Positions 25,004 to 34,182 of a stretch of DNA of 64,000 bases are shown here, in pieces (position 1 is the stretch's first letter; the number at the start of each line of letters is the position of its first letter). Origin of the DNA: Paenibacillus antibioticophila (lineage in GTDB: Bacteria; Bacillota; Bacilli; Paenibacillales; Paenibacillaceae); contig NZ_HG005142.1 in NCBI RefSeq assembly GCF_000455265.1, forward strand, positions 190,441-254,440, in the 5' to 3' direction. The notes beneath the pieces were generated by a model that searched no databases, had not been told where the DNA came from, and was given only the letters and a program-made list of their open reading frames with translations. The position numbers and the translations under genes were made by a program.

Positions 25004-25337
25004 TTTCTACGCAGGCTCGTTAGTTCGGCATTATAGTGCTGAAATGCACTATAGTAGCTCACACACGGCCCTTCATGCGGTAGCCAAAGCACTCCGATTC
25101 ATTATAGGCTCGTCATCCGGCTATACTGTGCCGGATGGAGCTGATGCACTGCAGTCTTCACTGAAGCGTGACCAGAATGAGGCTGATTAGGTAGGACGAG
25201 TGAAGTTCGAAGCAAGACTGGAATGGCCAGTCTGATTATCCTGTTTGTGCGCATAGGCGACAAGCGTATTGCAATGCAGCTTAGGCATATTCATGTGCAA
25301 GCTGCATTGCAGTTGAAGCCAATAAGCGCGATAGTTA

Positions 25338-25472
25338 GGGCAAGAGTGTGAAATGAATCTGAAAAAGCGAAGCGGTCGCCTTTGTGAGCGGATTTCCCCC
25401 TTGTCAGAACTTAGTCCAATCATGGAAATCCGCGAACAACAGCGATTGTAGGATCATTTCACACGACTGCCC
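25338..25472 (-). repeat. Dispersed structured repeat, copy D
   Basis: Inverted relative to copy A. The stem reads GGATTTCC with GGAAATCC, and the GCGAACAACAGCGAT block is present. The central AGCTTTCT hairpin is missing. Confidence 0.75.
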
Positions 25473-25743
25473 TTTCTACGTGCCTAGTTGCGGTTCAACC
25501 TGCTAACTGCTATTGCACAGTAAACAGTAACTGCGCATCATTGTATCTTCAGGGGGGCAGGTGCATGGACAACTACCCGCACAAGGACTATCCCCCAGCA
25601 AATTCTGCAAAATAGCAACAGAGTACGTATACGCACCTCACATCAGCATCATGCAGATCTCAACCTGCTCAAAGCTCCAACGTACGGTGCTTCACAGCAT
25701 GACGTCGGTTGGCAGACACTATGCATATACGGATCACACGCAT

Positions 25744-25925
25744 CCAGTGAAAAAAGTTACCTTAAATTCAGTGGAAATAATAGAAATGCGGATATAGTGA
25801 AATTTTTGTACTTAAAGTTGACTAAAACAAGGGTTTGGCTAGTTACTGGCGATCTAAGGTAAGTTTTTTCACTACATGTGGATTCGAGCGCCGAATGAAG
25901 AATTTAAGGTAAGTAATTTCACTGG
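25744..25925. repeat. 182-bp inverted-repeat element, copy M1
   Basis: Ends are 26-bp inverted repeats (CCAGTGAAA...TTACCTTAAATTC) with three mismatches. A second, inner pair of related motifs lies inside (AGTGAAATTTTTGTACTTAAAG and, inverted, CTAAGGTAAGTTTTTTCACTA). The only other copy in the window is at 42361-42542 and has exactly the same length. Confidence 0.75.
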
Positions 25926-26189
25926 AGCGTGATCGGAATGAGGCTGGGCAAGTGGAGAAAGTTAATTTCGGTGCAAAACTGGGAGGTCTGTGGGACAAGC
26001 GAAGCTTTCACTTTAAAACCGGAGCATCGTGAGTCGGAGGCGCAACTAAATGCACGGCAGGTCATTGACGTCGTGCATAAGCATTCGCGCAGCTTCCATT
26101 CGTGTTTAATCCCAAGGCTGGACGTATCCTGCTTGTATGCCGCAGGGAGGTAAGGTAATAGCAGTTGAACTGCAATTGCGAAGTAATCA

Positions 26190-26351
26190 GGGCATAAGTG
26201 TGAAGGCAAAAGCTTTCTGTAAGAAAGCTACTTCGGAAGCATAGAGCGTGAGCGTTCGCCTTTGTGAGCGGATTTCTTCATTATGAGAATTTAGTCCAAT
26301 CATGGAAATCCGCGAACAACAGCGATCGTAGCAACTCTTCACACGTTGCCC
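26190..26351 (-). repeat. Dispersed structured repeat, copy E
   Basis: Starts GGGCATAAGTGTGAAG and ends CTTCACACGTTGCCC. The central hairpin AGCTTTCT-gta-AGAAAGCT and the stem GGATTTC/GAAATCC are intact. Inverted relative to copy A at the other end of R1. Confidence 0.8.
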
Positions 26352-26440
26352 CTCAACTCGCCCCTCCGATGATGTTTAACTGTCTTCTGCTATTGCACAT
26401 TTTGCTACTATTGCACACTTTCCTGCAAAAGCGGCAGCAC

Positions 26441-26487
26441 AAAAAAGGCTGGGCGAAAACCTTAAGTTCTCTCTCCCAGCCTTTTTT
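26441..26487 (-). terminator. Terminator of the thioredoxin-like gene
   Basis: AAAAAAGGCTGGG pairs with CCCAGCCTTTTTT around a 21-base loop; usable on both strands. Confidence 0.85.
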
Positions 26488-26525
26488 GCAAGCTTATTGG
26501 ACAGTCACTTCACGCATCGTGTCCG

Positions 26526-26894
26526 CTAACTATTCTTTAGCGCGTCCGCCGTATCATGCAAGGTATGATACACATCCAGCGCTTTCCCTACAAAATCTTC
26601 AATCTCCTCGCGGGATTTGCGAAGCTTGTTCACAAAGCGAACCAGCTCCCGGCCGTCCGCATAGGCGACAAAGCTCGGGATTCCCATAATGCCTTGCTCC
26701 TGGCTGACATCGCCAACCTTGTCGACATCGACCTCAATAAAGGTGAGGCGGTCCTTGTACTTCTCCTCCACCTCTGGCATGAATGGATCGATATATTTGC
26801 AATCTCCGCACCAGTCTGCCTTAAACACCGCAATGATCAGATTGCTTGATTGAATGCTAACCTGGAATTCTGCTGCATTTTGTACCTGCTTCAT
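26526..26894 (-). CDS. Thioredoxin-family protein with WCGDC site
   Basis: A 122-residue cytoplasmic thioredoxin-fold protein. The active site is WCGDC (Cys29, Cys32) in FKADWCGDCKYIDPF, and the cis-Pro loop is MGIPSF. The Asp between the cysteines differs from the Gly-Pro of TrxA, and similar WCGDC proteins occur in Bacilli (YtpP-like). Start 26894 has AAAGGGTGG in front. It is more likely a dedicated reductant or chaperone than a general thioredoxin, but its partner is unknown. Confidence 0.8.
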   Translation of the reverse strand: MKQVQNAAEFQVSIQSSNLIIAVFKADWCGDCKYIDPFMPEVEEKYKDRLTFIEVDVDKVGDVSQEQGIMGIPSFVAYADGRELVRFVNKLRKSREEIEDFVGKALDVYHTLHDTADALKNS

Positions 26895-26990
26895 CCCTAT
26901 CCACCCTTTCACTTATGAGGATTACGATCTTCTAATTTCTAGTCAACCAAAGTCAAACCCGGAAGTCAAATCGGCAGCCCGCTCCCCGAC

Positions 26991-28643
26991 TTATTCAGAA
27001 GCCTTGGAGCGCGGTCTGCCCTGAAGCCGCATAAGCGGCCCAAATACCTTGCGAAGCGGTGCAGGATAGCTCGACAGCTCATCCCGTTTGACGACTCGCA
27101 GTGCAATCAGCAGCACAAAATAGAATACAACCACGACAAGGCCGACGATGCCGCAAGTGATCAGGAACGCAAGACGGTCGGGCAGCAGCGGAAGCAGCAT
27201 ATTGTTCGAAGCCGTGTTCAAGGCATATCCCCCCGCGCCAAGCGCGGCGCAGGACGCCAGGAATCCAATCCAGCGGCTGCCAAGAATCGAAAACGGGACA
27301 ATACGCTTCATCGTCAATACATTCAGCACCGTAATGACAAGAAAGCCCAGCCCGGTCGCCGTGATAATCCCGTATATCCCCCATACAGGGGCCAGGATAT
27401 AGTTGGCCGCCAGCTTGACGCCGATCCCGATCGCTACGTGAACCATCGAGCGGTTCGCCTTGCTAATTCCAAGCAGGATCGAATTGCTCGTCATCATGGT
27501 AATCTGGAAAATGGTCATGACGGTCAGCAGCCCGACTATGGCACTGCCCTCTCTTGTACTAAAGAGCAATCCGTTCACAGAATAAGCCGCTGCTCCGAGT
27601 GCAAGAATAATAGGTGCTCCCGTCAGGATCGAGACTCTCATTGCCAGCGTCACCTGACGCGTCAAATGCTCCGAGTCCCCTTTGGCATAAGCGGCCGAGA
27701 TGATCGGTACCAGAGATTGGCTAAGTGCAATCGCCAGGATAGGCGGAATACCTGCGATCATTTGAGCCCGATTGGTCAAAATCCCCAGGATATTCTCTGC
27801 TTCTAACGAGCCAACTTGTCCGCTAAGCAGCGGCTTTACGAGTGAACCATCAATGAAATTGACTGCAGGCACGGCCAGTGCCGTCAGCACGATCGGAATA
27901 GACAGCTTGAAAATATCGGCATAAATTTTACCGTATGATATCCGGGATTTCTCGGTTGGAGTCGATCCCGGCTTCCGGGCCGTGATCCGGTCTTTGCGTC
28001 TAACCCGGGTGCTGTAGGTGATCATAACGATCAGCGCCGCCACACCGCCAAGCACGGCGCCAAAGGTTGCCCCTGCGGCCACCTTTTCCTCGGAATAACC
28101 CCAATAGTAGAACAGGAATGCCAGGCCAATACCTGTGGCAACCCGGACAATCTGCTCAATGACCTGGGAGACCCCGCCGGCAATCATAATATTCCGTCCC
28201 TGCAGATAGCCGCGGATCATGGCGATCAACGGAAAGAGCAGCAAGGCCGGAGCCAGCGCCCGAATCGCTATCGCTGATTCCGGAACCTGCGCACGCGCTG
28301 CATAATAAGGAGCCAGAACATAGAGCAAGGCGAACATAATAACCCCGGCCACAACCGCAAAGATCAATGCAGCCTGATACACCCTGCGCGCCTCTTCCGG
28401 CCGGTTCAGCGCATGCCGCTCGGAGACCATCTTGCTTAATGTGCTGGGGATGCCCGCCGTTGCGAGTGTCAGCAGCATAAAATAAGCGGCATTAGCCTGG
28501 CCATAAGCAGCATTCCCCGTCACCCCGAGAATATGCTCCAGAGGCACCCGCTGGAATAACCCCAGCACTCTTGCAATAAGCGCCGCTCCGGCAAGAATTA
28601 AGGTACCTTGGATGAATGATTCCTTTTTTTCCTGATTGGACAC
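26991..28643 (-). CDS. ytgP: MurJ/YtgP-family lipid II flippase (MOP superfamily)
   Basis: A 550-residue membrane protein with about 14 helices. The N-terminal QGTLILAGAALIARVLGLFQRVPLEHILG and the following GNAAYGQANAAYFMLLTLATAGIP match the YtgP/SpoVB branch of the polysaccharide transporter family. Bacillus YtgP (544 residues) was shown to be a MurJ flippase that moves lipid II across the membrane for peptidoglycan synthesis. SpoVB is the sporulation paralogue, so that role is a weaker alternative. It lies between the thioredoxin-like gene and DUF456 on the same strand. Confidence 0.85.
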   Translation of the reverse strand: MSNQEKKESFIQGTLILAGAALIARVLGLFQRVPLEHILGVTGNAAYGQANAAYFMLLTLATAGIPSTLSKMVSERHALNRPEEARRVYQAALIFAVVAGVIMFALLYVLAPYYAARAQVPESAIAIRALAPALLLFPLIAMIRGYLQGRNIMIAGGVSQVIEQIVRVATGIGLAFLFYYWGYSEEKVAAGATFGAVLGGVAALIVMITYSTRVRRKDRITARKPGSTPTEKSRISYGKIYADIFKLSIPIVLTALAVPAVNFIDGSLVKPLLSGQVGSLEAENILGILTNRAQMIAGIPPILAIALSQSLVPIISAAYAKGDSEHLTRQVTLAMRVSILTGAPIILALGAAAYSVNGLLFSTREGSAIVGLLTVMTIFQITMMTSNSILLGISKANRSMVHVAIGIGVKLAANYILAPVWGIYGIITATGLGFLVITVLNVLTMKRIVPFSILGSRWIGFLASCAALGAGGYALNTASNNMLLPLLPDRLAFLITCGIVGLVVVVFYFVLLIALRVVKRDELSSYPAPLRKVFGPLMRLQGRPRSKASE

Positions 28644-28664
28644 GAAATAATTCCTTCCTTCTCT

Positions 28665-29153
28665 CTAGAACAAGACGATCCAGATGATAAAAATAATGAT
28701 CATGGCAAGCTGCAGAATAATCTTGACGACCATGCTGCTAAATAACCCCACGACCGAGCCGACCCCGACCTTGAAGGCTTTTTCCAGCGATTCTCCCCTG
28801 AACAGCTCACCAAGCATGGCGCCAATCAACGGACCCAGCACCAGACCGAACGCGGGGATCACGAACGGACCTACGATAATGCCGATGGTACTGAGCCAGA
28901 CGGACAGCTTGCTGCCGCCGAACTTTTTCACGCCCCAGGCTCCGACCGCATAATCCGCGATCAGCAGCACCACGACGATTAACGTCTGAAGCGTCCAGAA
29001 AAACCAGCCGAAGGATTCAAACGAGAAGAACCATCCATACACAAAGAAAGCAAAATAAACAGCCACCACACCCGGCAATACCGGATATACCGTTCCCGCC
29101 ATCCCGACGACAAACAACAGGATGACCAGGAGCCAACCCACAATTTCCAACAT
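28665..29153 (-). CDS. DUF456 membrane protein
   Basis: A 162-residue protein with four to five membrane helices. Gly-rich hairpins GTVYPVLPGVVAVYFAF, WGVKKFGGSK and GPFVIPAFGLVLGPLIGAMLGEL are typical of the DUF456 family, whose function is unknown. Start 29153 is chosen because GAAGGAGTG precedes it. The start lies 8 bp downstream of the HAD gene stop, so the two are probably co-transcribed with the flippase gene. Confidence 0.8.
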   Translation of the reverse strand: MLEIVGWLLVILLFVVGMAGTVYPVLPGVVAVYFAFFVYGWFFSFESFGWFFWTLQTLIVVVLLIADYAVGAWGVKKFGGSKLSVWLSTIGIIVGPFVIPAFGLVLGPLIGAMLGELFRGESLEKAFKVGVGSVVGLFSSMVVKIILQLAMIIIFIIWIVLF

Positions 29154-29160
29154 GAACGGC

Positions 29161-29910
29161 TCACTCCTTCGGTAAAATATAATCTCTGATGATCCACGCA
29201 ATTCCATCATCATTATTGGATGCAGTCACCACGTCAGCGTTTTCCTGTACCGCAAGCTGTGCATTGCCCATGGCTACGCCAAGACCAGCCGCTTGAATCG
29301 CTGCCAGATCATTCAGGCTGTCTCCAACAGCAACCGTCTCCGACATTTGAATGCCAAGCAGCTCGCATACCGTTCGGATCCCGCTCGCTTTATTCACACC
29401 AGCCGGATTAATCTCCAGATTGTAAGGCGATGAATTCGTAATTTCCAAGCCGCCCATAGTCTGCAGCTCCATCATAAGCTTATGGCGAATATCGTCATCC
29501 TCGGTGTGATAGCCGAATTTGACCCATTGATTCACGTCCAGCAGAGCCGGATCCCAATTTTTCTCATTGTAGCTTCCTTCTACAGAATAAGCCCAGAACC
29601 ATACGCCATAACGCTGGGCAAGACCGTGCATCCGGGCAATAACCGCCTTATCCAGCAAATCCCGGTGATACAATTCATAAGGAGATCTCCAGATTTCGCT
29701 GCCGTTCGCAGTAATCATCGGCGTGTTAAGCCCCAGTTTTTCTCCAAATGGCACCGCCTCGTCAAATCCTCTTCCCGTTGATAGACAAACATGGACTCCG
29801 GCCTGCATAGCCTTGCGAATCCACCGCTCTGTCTCCGGAGAAATATCATGCTGATCCGTCAATAAGGTTCCATCCATATCCAAGGCAAGTAATTTATATT
29901 TAAGTTCCAT
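29161..29910 (-). CDS. Cof-type HAD-superfamily phosphatase
   Basis: A 249-residue haloacid-dehalogenase phosphatase of the Cof subfamily, which dephosphorylates sugar phosphates and related metabolites. The nucleophile motif is LDMDGTLL (Asp11, Asp13), motif II is ITANGSE, and motif III/IV GVNKASGIRTVCELLGI...AVGDSLNDLAAI carries the catalytic Lys and Asp residues. Start 29910 follows AGGAGGG. Substrate is unknown. The three genes downstream run in the same direction. Confidence 0.88.
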   Translation of the reverse strand: MELKYKLLALDMDGTLLTDQHDISPETERWIRKAMQAGVHVCLSTGRGFDEAVPFGEKLGLNTPMITANGSEIWRSPYELYHRDLLDKAVIARMHGLAQRYGVWFWAYSVEGSYNEKNWDPALLDVNQWVKFGYHTEDDDIRHKLMMELQTMGGLEITNSSPYNLEINPAGVNKASGIRTVCELLGIQMSETVAVGDSLNDLAAIQAAGLGVAMGNAQLAVQENADVVTASNNDDGIAWIIRDYILPKE

Positions 29911-30033
29911 TTTATGTGCCCTCCTATCCCAAGCCATAACGCCATTTTATCACAACCCGGTGACTAGCACTAGGCAAGACGGTCGGTCAAGTCCCTGGCA
30001 TTGGTCATAGGATTCCATATTCTTCCTCCACGC

Positions 30034-30088
30034 AAAAAAGCAGTCAGAAGACCTGGGGATGTGAATCCCCGCGATCTTGGCTGACTGC
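30034..30088 (-). terminator. Terminator of the metal ABC transporter operon
   Basis: An 8-bp outer stem GCAGTCAG/CTGACTGC with an inner GGGGAT/ATCCCC hairpin, followed on the minus strand by six T. Confidence 0.85.
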
Positions 30089-30126
30089 ATTCCCTGTTTT
30101 ATTGATCGGCTCAGCTTTGAAAATCT

Positions 30127-31020
30127 TTATGCCTGAGCCATCCCCGTCCCGGCCTTCAAACGGCGGCGCTTCAAGTAACGTGCCGCAAGACCGTGCAGCG
30201 GTGAGAAGATAAAGGCAAGCACAAACAAAATCCCTGCCACACTAATCATGGCTCCTGCGATAGAAGCATCCAGCCATTTAGCCAGGTAATAACCTCCTGC
30301 CGAGCTCAGAATACCGATCAGCACACTGTACAGCAGCATCCGGCTAAGCCGGTCTGTCAGCAAGTACGCTGTCGATGCCGGTACGATCAGCATCCCGACA
30401 ACCAGTATCGCGCCTACACTTTCAAAGGAGGCAACCGTAGCTACCGATACCATTCCCATCAACAGGTAGTGGAACAGCACCACGGGAATGCCGACGGCAG
30501 CTGCCAATGCAGGATCGAAGGCACACAGCTTGAACTGCTTGTAGAACAACCCGATCAGGGCAAGCACCAGCAGAAGGGTTCCTCCCAGCATCCAGACAGC
30601 GGCAGGCCCCATATCGTATCCGTTCAAAATCCATGTATCCCAAGGAACATAGGCAATCTCTCCGAATAACACGCAGTCGAGATCCAGATCGATATGAGAG
30701 GCATTCAGACTGATCAGGATCACACCGATCGCAAACAGCGCTGTAAAGACGATCCCGATAGACGCATCCGATTGAAGTCCGCTTTGCTGAAGCATTTGAA
30801 TGAGAAATACGGTAATCAGGCCCAGCACCGCAGCACCTGCAAGCATCAGCACGGAATCCCGGGAGCCGCTGATCAGGAAAGCAATCGCAATCCCCGGCAG
30901 AACCGAGTGACTGATCGCATCGCCGACCATCGCCATTTTTCTCAAGACGAGAAAGCAGCCAAGCACCCCGCATGTCGCGGCCACAAGCGAACCGGTTAGA
31001 ATAATCCAGAAATCCATCAT
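30127..31020 (-). CDS. mntD: Manganese-type ABC transporter permease (second)
   Basis: A 297-residue permease of the ABC-3 (MntC/MntD/ZnuB) family, with eight to nine membrane helices. Conserved segments are GCFLVLRKMAMVGDAISHSVLPGIA near the N-terminus and VGILVVGMLIVPASTAYLLTDRL in the second half. It overlaps the preceding permease gene by four bases (ATGA type). The order binding protein, ATPase, permease, permease is that of Bacillus mntABCD. Metal choice is inferred from the upstream MntR-like box. Confidence 0.8.
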   Translation of the reverse strand: MMDFWIILTGSLVAATCGVLGCFLVLRKMAMVGDAISHSVLPGIAIAFLISGSRDSVLMLAGAAVLGLITVFLIQMLQQSGLQSDASIGIVFTALFAIGVILISLNASHIDLDLDCVLFGEIAYVPWDTWILNGYDMGPAAVWMLGGTLLLVLALIGLFYKQFKLCAFDPALAAAVGIPVVLFHYLLMGMVSVATVASFESVGAILVVGMLIVPASTAYLLTDRLSRMLLYSVLIGILSSAGGYYLAKWLDASIAGAMISVAGILFVLAFIFSPLHGLAARYLKRRRLKAGTGMAQA

Positions 31021-31988
31021 GAGTCTGCACTCCTTTCCCCGGCATATCTTCTGGAAGCTGCTGCTCCCAAGCCGGGCTCAGCTGTTCCAGCCCATTGTCT
31101 GACTGCTGCGCGCTGACGGCTGCGTCTCATCAGTTTGGCGACAAGCCCTCGATTGGGTGCAAAAAGAGCAGAAACCGTAAATAGCAACGTTGCTGCCAGC
31201 ACGGTTACAGGGCCGGTAGGCAGATTCGACAGTGTTCCGCTGATCATCGTCCCTACCGCTCCGGACAAACCGCCAAACACCCCGGCAAATACCACCATAA
31301 CTCCTAATCTGTCCGTCCAGTAACGTGCGGCAACTGCCGGTGTAATAAGCAGTGCGGCAACAAGCACAACGCCCACCGCCTGAATGCCGATCACCACCGC
31401 AATAACTGTCATAAGCAGGAGCAACTGCTCCAGAAACGCCGTCTTCATCCCCATTCCCCGGGCAAACCCCGGGTCGAAGCTGACCAGCTTGAATTCCTTG
31501 AAGAGCAGCGCACAGATCAGGATGAGCACCAGCGATACCGCTCCTACCAAATAGACATCCGACAGCATCATGGATGCGGCCTGCCCGAACATATATTTAT
31601 CAAGTCCGCTCTGGTTACCGTTCCCGCTATGCTGAATCTTGGTCATGAGGACAACGCCGATACCGAAGAACACGGACAGCACAATCCCCAGAGCCGCATC
31701 CTGTTTGATTCTTGAAAACCGGGTTATGGCATGAATTCCGAAGGTGGCCAGAGCGCCCGAGATAATAGCACCCAGAATGAACAGCCCCATGGATTTCACA
31801 CCGCTTAGCATAAAGGCGATACAAATCCCCGGCAGAGCGGCATGGGCAAGCGCGTCGCCCAACAGGCTCTGCTTGCGAAGATAAGCGAAGGAGCCGATCA
31901 CTCCGCTCCCCAGCCCCAGCAGCAGCGAGCCCATAAGTATCCATTGCAGATTCGGATCTGCGAACCAGCTTGTGAAGGAGGATAGCAT
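31017..31988 (-). CDS. mntC: Manganese-type ABC transporter permease (first)
   Basis: A 323-residue permease of the ABC-3 family. Start 31988 follows GCAGGTG. Conserved blocks are GSFAYLRKQSLLGDALAHAALPGI (about 35-58) and GVVLVAALLITPAVAARYWTDRLG. It carries a longer C-terminal extension than mntD (basic, then Ala/Gly/Ser-rich, about 40 residues). Its start is 5 bp below the ATPase stop, giving a tightly packed operon. Confidence 0.8.
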   Translation of the reverse strand: MLSSFTSWFADPNLQWILMGSLLLGLGSGVIGSFAYLRKQSLLGDALAHAALPGICIAFMLSGVKSMGLFILGAIISGALATFGIHAITRFSRIKQDAALGIVLSVFFGIGVVLMTKIQHSGNGNQSGLDKYMFGQAASMMLSDVYLVGAVSLVLILICALLFKEFKLVSFDPGFARGMGMKTAFLEQLLLLMTVIAVVIGIQAVGVVLVAALLITPAVAARYWTDRLGVMVVFAGVFGGLSGAVGTMISGTLSNLPTGPVTVLAATLLFTVSALFAPNRGLVAKLMRRSRQRAAVRQWAGTAEPGLGAAASRRYAGERSADS

Positions 31989-31992
31989 ACCG

Positions 31993-32754
31993 TTACACCT
32001 GCCCTGCTGAAGCGGAAGCAGAAAAGTCCTGCAAAATCGCAATACGTCCGCCATAGGTTTTCTGTAGGTTATCCGGCGTGAAGACTTCCTGTGTCGGTCC
32101 TTCAGCTACCAATCCGCCATTAAGCAGAAGCACATGGTCAAAATACTGCTCAACCGTCGCCAGGTCATGATGAACAACCAGGACGGTCTTCCCTTGCTCC
32201 TTCAGCTCTTGCAACAAAGCCACAATCGCCTTCTCGGTGGTAGCATCCACGCCCGCAAAGGGCTCATCCATAAAATATAAATCTGCTGTTTGAGCCAAAG
32301 CTCTCGCTAAAAACACCCGCTGCTGCTGTCCGCCCGACAATTGGCTGATCTGTCTTCCCGCCAGCTCGGACATGCCCACCTTGGTCAAGCACTCCAGTGC
32401 AAGATTACGCTCAGCTGCACCCGGACGGCGGAACCAGCCCAGATGTCCATAGCGGCCCATCATGACCACATCGAGCGCATGCGTCGGAAAATCCCAGTCG
32501 ACCGATTCCCGCTGCGGTACATAACCCACTCTCTTACGCTGTTCATGGTAAGCACCGCCAAATATTTTCACATCGCCATCCACAACCGGGATGAGACCTA
32601 GCATCGCCTTAAGTAAGGTTGACTTCCCTGCTCCGTTTGGTCCCAGTACTCCAATCAGCTTGCCGGATGGGATCTTGAACGATACGGAATTGAGCACCGG
32701 CTTTTTCTGATAAGCGACGGTTAACCGTTCCACTTCCAACGGATATGTCGTCAT
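31993..32754 (-). CDS. mntB: Manganese-type ABC transporter ATP-binding protein
   Basis: A 253-residue ABC ATPase. Walker A is GPNGAGKS (38-45), the signature is [16 protein letters not shown], and Walker B is [39 protein letters not shown] in the helical domain is typical of Mn/Zn/Fe importer ATPases. The gene is separated from the binding-protein gene upstream by about 277 bp that contains a repeat element, unlike the tight spacing elsewhere in the operon. Confidence 0.85.
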   Translation of the reverse strand: MTTYPLEVERLTVAYQKKPVLNSVSFKIPSGKLIGVLGPNGAGKSTLLKAMLGLIPVVDGDVKIFGGAYHEQRKRVGYVPQRESVDWDFPTHALDVVMMGRYGHLGWFRRPGAAERNLALECLTKVGMSELAGRQISQLSGGQQQRVFLARALAQTADLYFMDEPFAGVDATTEKAIVALLQELKEQGKTVLVVHHDLATVEQYFDHVLLLNGGLVAEGPTQEVFTPDNLQKTYGGRIAILQDFSASASAGQV

Positions 32755-32775
32755 TCTAATCTCCTTCTTCCTTGA

Positions 32776-33021
32776 GCTATATAAGTTGAACTACTGAATT
32801 TTACGTTCTGGGGGCAACGTGTGAAGTGTTCTTACGATCGCTGTTGTTCGCGGATTTCTCTTAATTTAACTAAGATATTATACGGTATAAATCCACTCAC
32901 AAAGGCGAACGCTTACGAGCGTATGCTCCCGAAGCAGCTTTCTTGCAGAAAGCTTTCACTTCAGCACACTCCGCACTTATGCCCTTTCTCCGCAGCTTTA
33001 TAATTCAACTTATATATTAGC
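32776..33021 (+). repeat. Dispersed structured repeat, copy B, between mntA and mntB
   Basis: The core, 32812-32984, runs from GGGCAACGTGTGAAG to CACTTATGCCC. The stem GGATTT/AAATCC and the hairpin AGCTTTCT-tgc-AGAAAGCT are intact. It is framed by a further inverted repeat, GCTATATAAGTTGAA (32776-32790) and TTCAACTTATATATTAGC (33004-33021). It lies inside a transporter operon. Confidence 0.8.
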
Positions 33022-33031
33022 TCCTTCTGTT

Positions 33032-34006
33032 TTATTTTAACGCTTGAACAATTGTGTCAGTATTATGCCGGACCATCTTGATATAAGTATCCGCATCGGA
33101 ACCCGGCTCGCCCATGGAGTCCGAATACAATTCTCCGCCAATAATAACTTGGTGCCCCATTTCCTCCGCCCCTGCAATGACCGCTTCCATCGACTTGGTC
33201 GGAATGCTTGATTCGACGAAGACCGCCTTAATCTGATTCTCCACCAGATAGTCCCGAAGCTTGGCGACATCCTTGGAGCCGTATTCCGCAGCCGTACTGA
33301 TGCCCTGGAGGCCCATTACTTTGATATCATAGGCATCTCCGTAATACCCGAATGCATCATGAGCGGTAACGAGCACCCGTCCCTCCTCAGGAATGGAAGC
33401 AATTTTGGTTCTTACCTCTTTATCCAGTTCGTCAAGTTGACTAATGTATGCCTCCGCATTCTGCCGATAGATATCGGCGTGATCCGGATCATATTCAATC
33501 AGCGTATCCCGCACCGTCTCGGCAGCCGAGATCCAGTTGCGAACATTGAACCAGATATGCGGATCATATTCGGTTCCTCCCGTATCCGCCCCGGACCGCA
33601 GCTTTGAAGGATCCAGATTTTTCGAGACCGCAACCGTCGGCCTGCTCCGCTCCAGCTTCTCAAAGATTTCTGTCATTTTGCCTTCCAGATGAAGCCCGTT
33701 GTAGAACACGAGCTCTGCTTGATCAAGCTTTGCCATGTCTCCTTGCGAGGCTTTATAAAGGTGAGGGTCTACGCCCGGCCGCATTAACCCGGTAACATGC
33801 ACCTCTTCGCCGCCAACCTCCTGAACTACGTCGCTGATCATTCCTGTCGTCGTCACCACTTCAATCGGATTCTCATCCCCTGACCGTTGCCTGCTCTCGG
33901 GATTCACCTCAACCTGGGAACAACCGACGATCAATATAAACGCAAGAACACTTAGAGTCATCTTAGCCCGTTGAAACGGGCTTTTTTTGATTGTTGTCTG
34001 ATTCAT
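33032..34006 (-). CDS. mntA: Manganese-type ABC transporter substrate-binding lipoprotein
   Basis: A cluster A-I (TroA/MntA/PsaA) metal-binding lipoprotein of 324 residues. Lipobox ILIVGC places the lipidated Cys at 29. The likely metal ligands are His82 (VDPHLY), His150 (YDPHIWF), His216 (TAHDAFGYY) and an Asp in SDADTY near 304-306. This His3-Asp set occurs in TroA-type proteins that take manganese or zinc. VMGLQGISTAAE is a family signature. The MntR-like operator upstream and the lack of a Zur box favour manganese. Confidence 0.82.
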   Translation of the reverse strand: MNQTTIKKSPFQRAKMTLSVLAFILIVGCSQVEVNPESRQRSGDENPIEVVTTTGMISDVVQEVGGEEVHVTGLMRPGVDPHLYKASQGDMAKLDQAELVFYNGLHLEGKMTEIFEKLERSRPTVAVSKNLDPSKLRSGADTGGTEYDPHIWFNVRNWISAAETVRDTLIEYDPDHADIYRQNAEAYISQLDELDKEVRTKIASIPEEGRVLVTAHDAFGYYGDAYDIKVMGLQGISTAAEYGSKDVAKLRDYLVENQIKAVFVESSIPTKSMEAVIAGAEEMGHQVIIGGELYSDSMGEPGSDADTYIKMVRHNTDTIVQALK

Positions 34007-34071
34007 GTTAAACCTCCTCTAAAAATCAATTGATTGTTGTACGAGTAAACACTTGTTTCCTCTATCATTAA

Positions 34072-34110
34072 ATTATAGCTTCGGACAATAATGTTTCCCT
34101 AGTGCAAATT
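34072..34110 (-). promoter_or_regulatory. mntA promoter with MntR-like operator
   Basis: A 19-bp imperfect palindrome at 34092-34110 (minus strand AATTTGCACTAGGGAAACA) resembles the Bacillus MntR sites (for example AATTTTGCATAAGGAAACT in front of mntH). It lies about 15 bp upstream of a TATAAT on the minus strand (34072-34077), over the -35 region, suited to repression by Mn-MntR. Confidence 0.6.
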
Positions 34111-34182
34111 TTATAACTTTGCAAATAAAAAAGCAAGAGGAAAATTCCCCTTGCTTGGCCATGCTCACTTTATGCAGTTCAA

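Larger units (their letters stand above)
24610..26525. repeat. Non-coding repeat region R1 (between ctaA and the thioredoxin-like gene)
   Basis: About 1.9 kb without a credible gene. It holds copies A, D and E of a structured repeat, a 5' fragment of the same repeat (about 24763-24804), one 182-bp inverted-repeat element, and diverged linker sequence. The segment 24813-26351 is paralogous to region R2 at 41842-42957: the left 85-90 bp from TGCGAGAGC through ACAGCCAATATAAAACC to the first repeat is nearly identical. Open frames inside are short, lack ribosome sites and differ between R1 and R2. Confidence 0.75.

Noticed and set aside
24939..26689. Several 60-140-codon open frames in region R1
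   Set aside because: They run through repeats, lack ribosome sites and are not kept in the paralogous region R2.
26264..26689. A 141-codon plus-strand frame overlapping the thioredoxin-like gene
   Set aside because: It crosses repeat copy E and the terminator and is antisense to a conserved gene.
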